From: Tardiphaga alba
GTDB taxonomy: Bacteria; Pseudomonadota; Alphaproteobacteria; Rhizobiales; Xanthobacteraceae
Direction of reading: 5' to 3'
DNA: 64,000 nucleotides
NCBI RefSeq assembly: GCF_018279705.1
Contig: NZ_CP036498.1
Span: 5,163,001-5,227,000 of the forward strand
In this document: piece by piece, positions 63,728-64,000 of the stretch
Position numbering within the stretch: the stretch's first letter is position 1
Layout: the number at the start of each line of letters is the position of its first letter
Position numbers and translations under genes: made by a program
Notes under the pieces: model-generated
What the model was told of the DNA's origin: nothing
Databases searched by the model: none
The model's input: only the letters and a program-made list of their open reading frames with translations

Positions 63728-64000
63728 TCAGGCCGCCAGCATCTTGTTCACTTCGCTGACCAATTCGCGCAAATGCACGGGCTTGGCCAGAACCTTGGCG
63801 TTCTTCGGCGCCTCGCTGTCCGAATTCAGCGCCACGGCGGCGAATCCGGTGATGAACATGATCTTGATGTCCGGATCGAGCTCGCTGGCGCGGCGGGCCA
63901 GCTCGATGCCGTCCATTTCCGGCATCACGATATCCGTTAGAAGCATTTCAAAGGGTTCTTCGCGCAGCCTCTGATAGGCTGACATTCCGTTATCGTGGTG
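63728..64000 (-). CDS. cpdR: CpdR-like response regulator receiver domain (5' part outside window)
   Basis: The last 90 codons of a single-domain receiver protein; the start lies beyond position 64000. It shows the phospho-acceptor Asp in LLTDIVMPEMDG, the Thr-type position in FITGFAAVAL and the conserved Lys in VLAKPVHLREL. The phrase YQRLREEPFEMLLTDIVMPE with the ending VSEVNKMLAA is highly typical of CpdR, the receiver that primes ClpXP for CtrA and other substrates in Caulobacter and rhizobia. Canonical CpdR has KPFHLR; here it is KPVHLR. Confidence 0.9.
   Translation of the reverse strand, partial: HHDNGMSAYQRLREEPFEMLLTDIVMPEMDGIELARRASELDPDIKIMFITGFAAVALNSDSEAPKNAKVLAKPVHLRELVSEVNKMLAA

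Overview
The window reads as chromosomal, high-G+C alphaproteobacterial DNA. The best fit is the Bradyrhizobium / Rhodopseudomonas / Afipia / Tardiphaga group (Nitrobacteraceae). The supports are a CpdR receiver at the right edge, typical Rhizobiales housekeeping genes, DUF3096 and DUF1236 small proteins, and many palindromic intergenic repeats of the kind known from Bradyrhizobium genomes. The genus is an inference. I see no rRNA, CRISPR array, transposase, integrase or prophage gene, so this is mostly ordinary core and near-core genome.

Layout. 0-9 kb: a SleB-like cell-wall hydrolase, a secondary-alcohol-type dehydrogenase, an 880-bp gene-free stretch with several perfect tetraloop hairpins, pyruvate phosphate dikinase with a histone-H1-like Lys/Ala tail, two small proteins, and an EF-hand-like duplicated protein with a possible CtrA box. 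9-14 kb: glyQ and glyS (glycyl-tRNA synthetase) separated by a Fic AMPylase-family gene that overlaps glyS by one base. 14-27 kb: S49 peptidase, a methyltransferase/DUF2007 pair, a polyprenyl diphosphate synthase, a divergent hydrolase/amidase pair, an MFS transporter, a sulfite-oxidase-like molybdoenzyme, a hydrolase-OsmC fusion, a lipase and a DUF445 protein. 27-35 kb: a dihydroorotase-like protein lacking one metal-ligand His, the coupled set ygfZ-tag-HD hydrolase, a dual-specificity-type phosphatase, a very large DUF2339 membrane protein and a protein of unusual 17-residue RTX-like repeats. 35-43 kb: PoxB-type pyruvate oxidase, a Baeyer-Villiger-type monooxygenase, a His-rich cupin, CsbD, trhO-slyX and an acyl-CoA synthetase broken by a one-base frameshift. 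43-52 kb: oligopeptidase B, a divergent hemC, a DUF3311-MctP monocarboxylate symporter pair, an Old Yellow Enzyme, an Arg/Gly-rich secreted protein and a solitary NodU-type carbamoyltransferase. 52-64 kb: three methyl-accepting chemotaxis protein genes in a row, the gltIJKL glutamate/aspartate ABC operon, a class I glutamine amidotransferase-like hydrolase, tRNA-Val(GAC) and the 3' part of cpdR.

How genes work together. The clearest units are gltI-J-K-L (amino-acid uptake), mcp3-mcp2 plus mcp1 (chemosensing, with a shared 17-bp upstream motif), glyQ-fic-glyS, ygfZ-tag-HD hydrolase (overlapping stop/start codons), trhO-slyX and DUF3311-mctP. About twenty palindromic elements, falling into several sequence families, fill most intergenic gaps longer than about 80 bp. 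One of them separates gltI from gltJ and another ends exactly on the 3' end of the tRNA.

No clearly new defence or biosynthetic system was found. The most promising leads are the structured gene-free region at 3.3-3.6 kb, the Fic gene inside the glyQS operon, the 17-residue RTX-like repeats and the shared motif upstream of the chemoreceptor genes.
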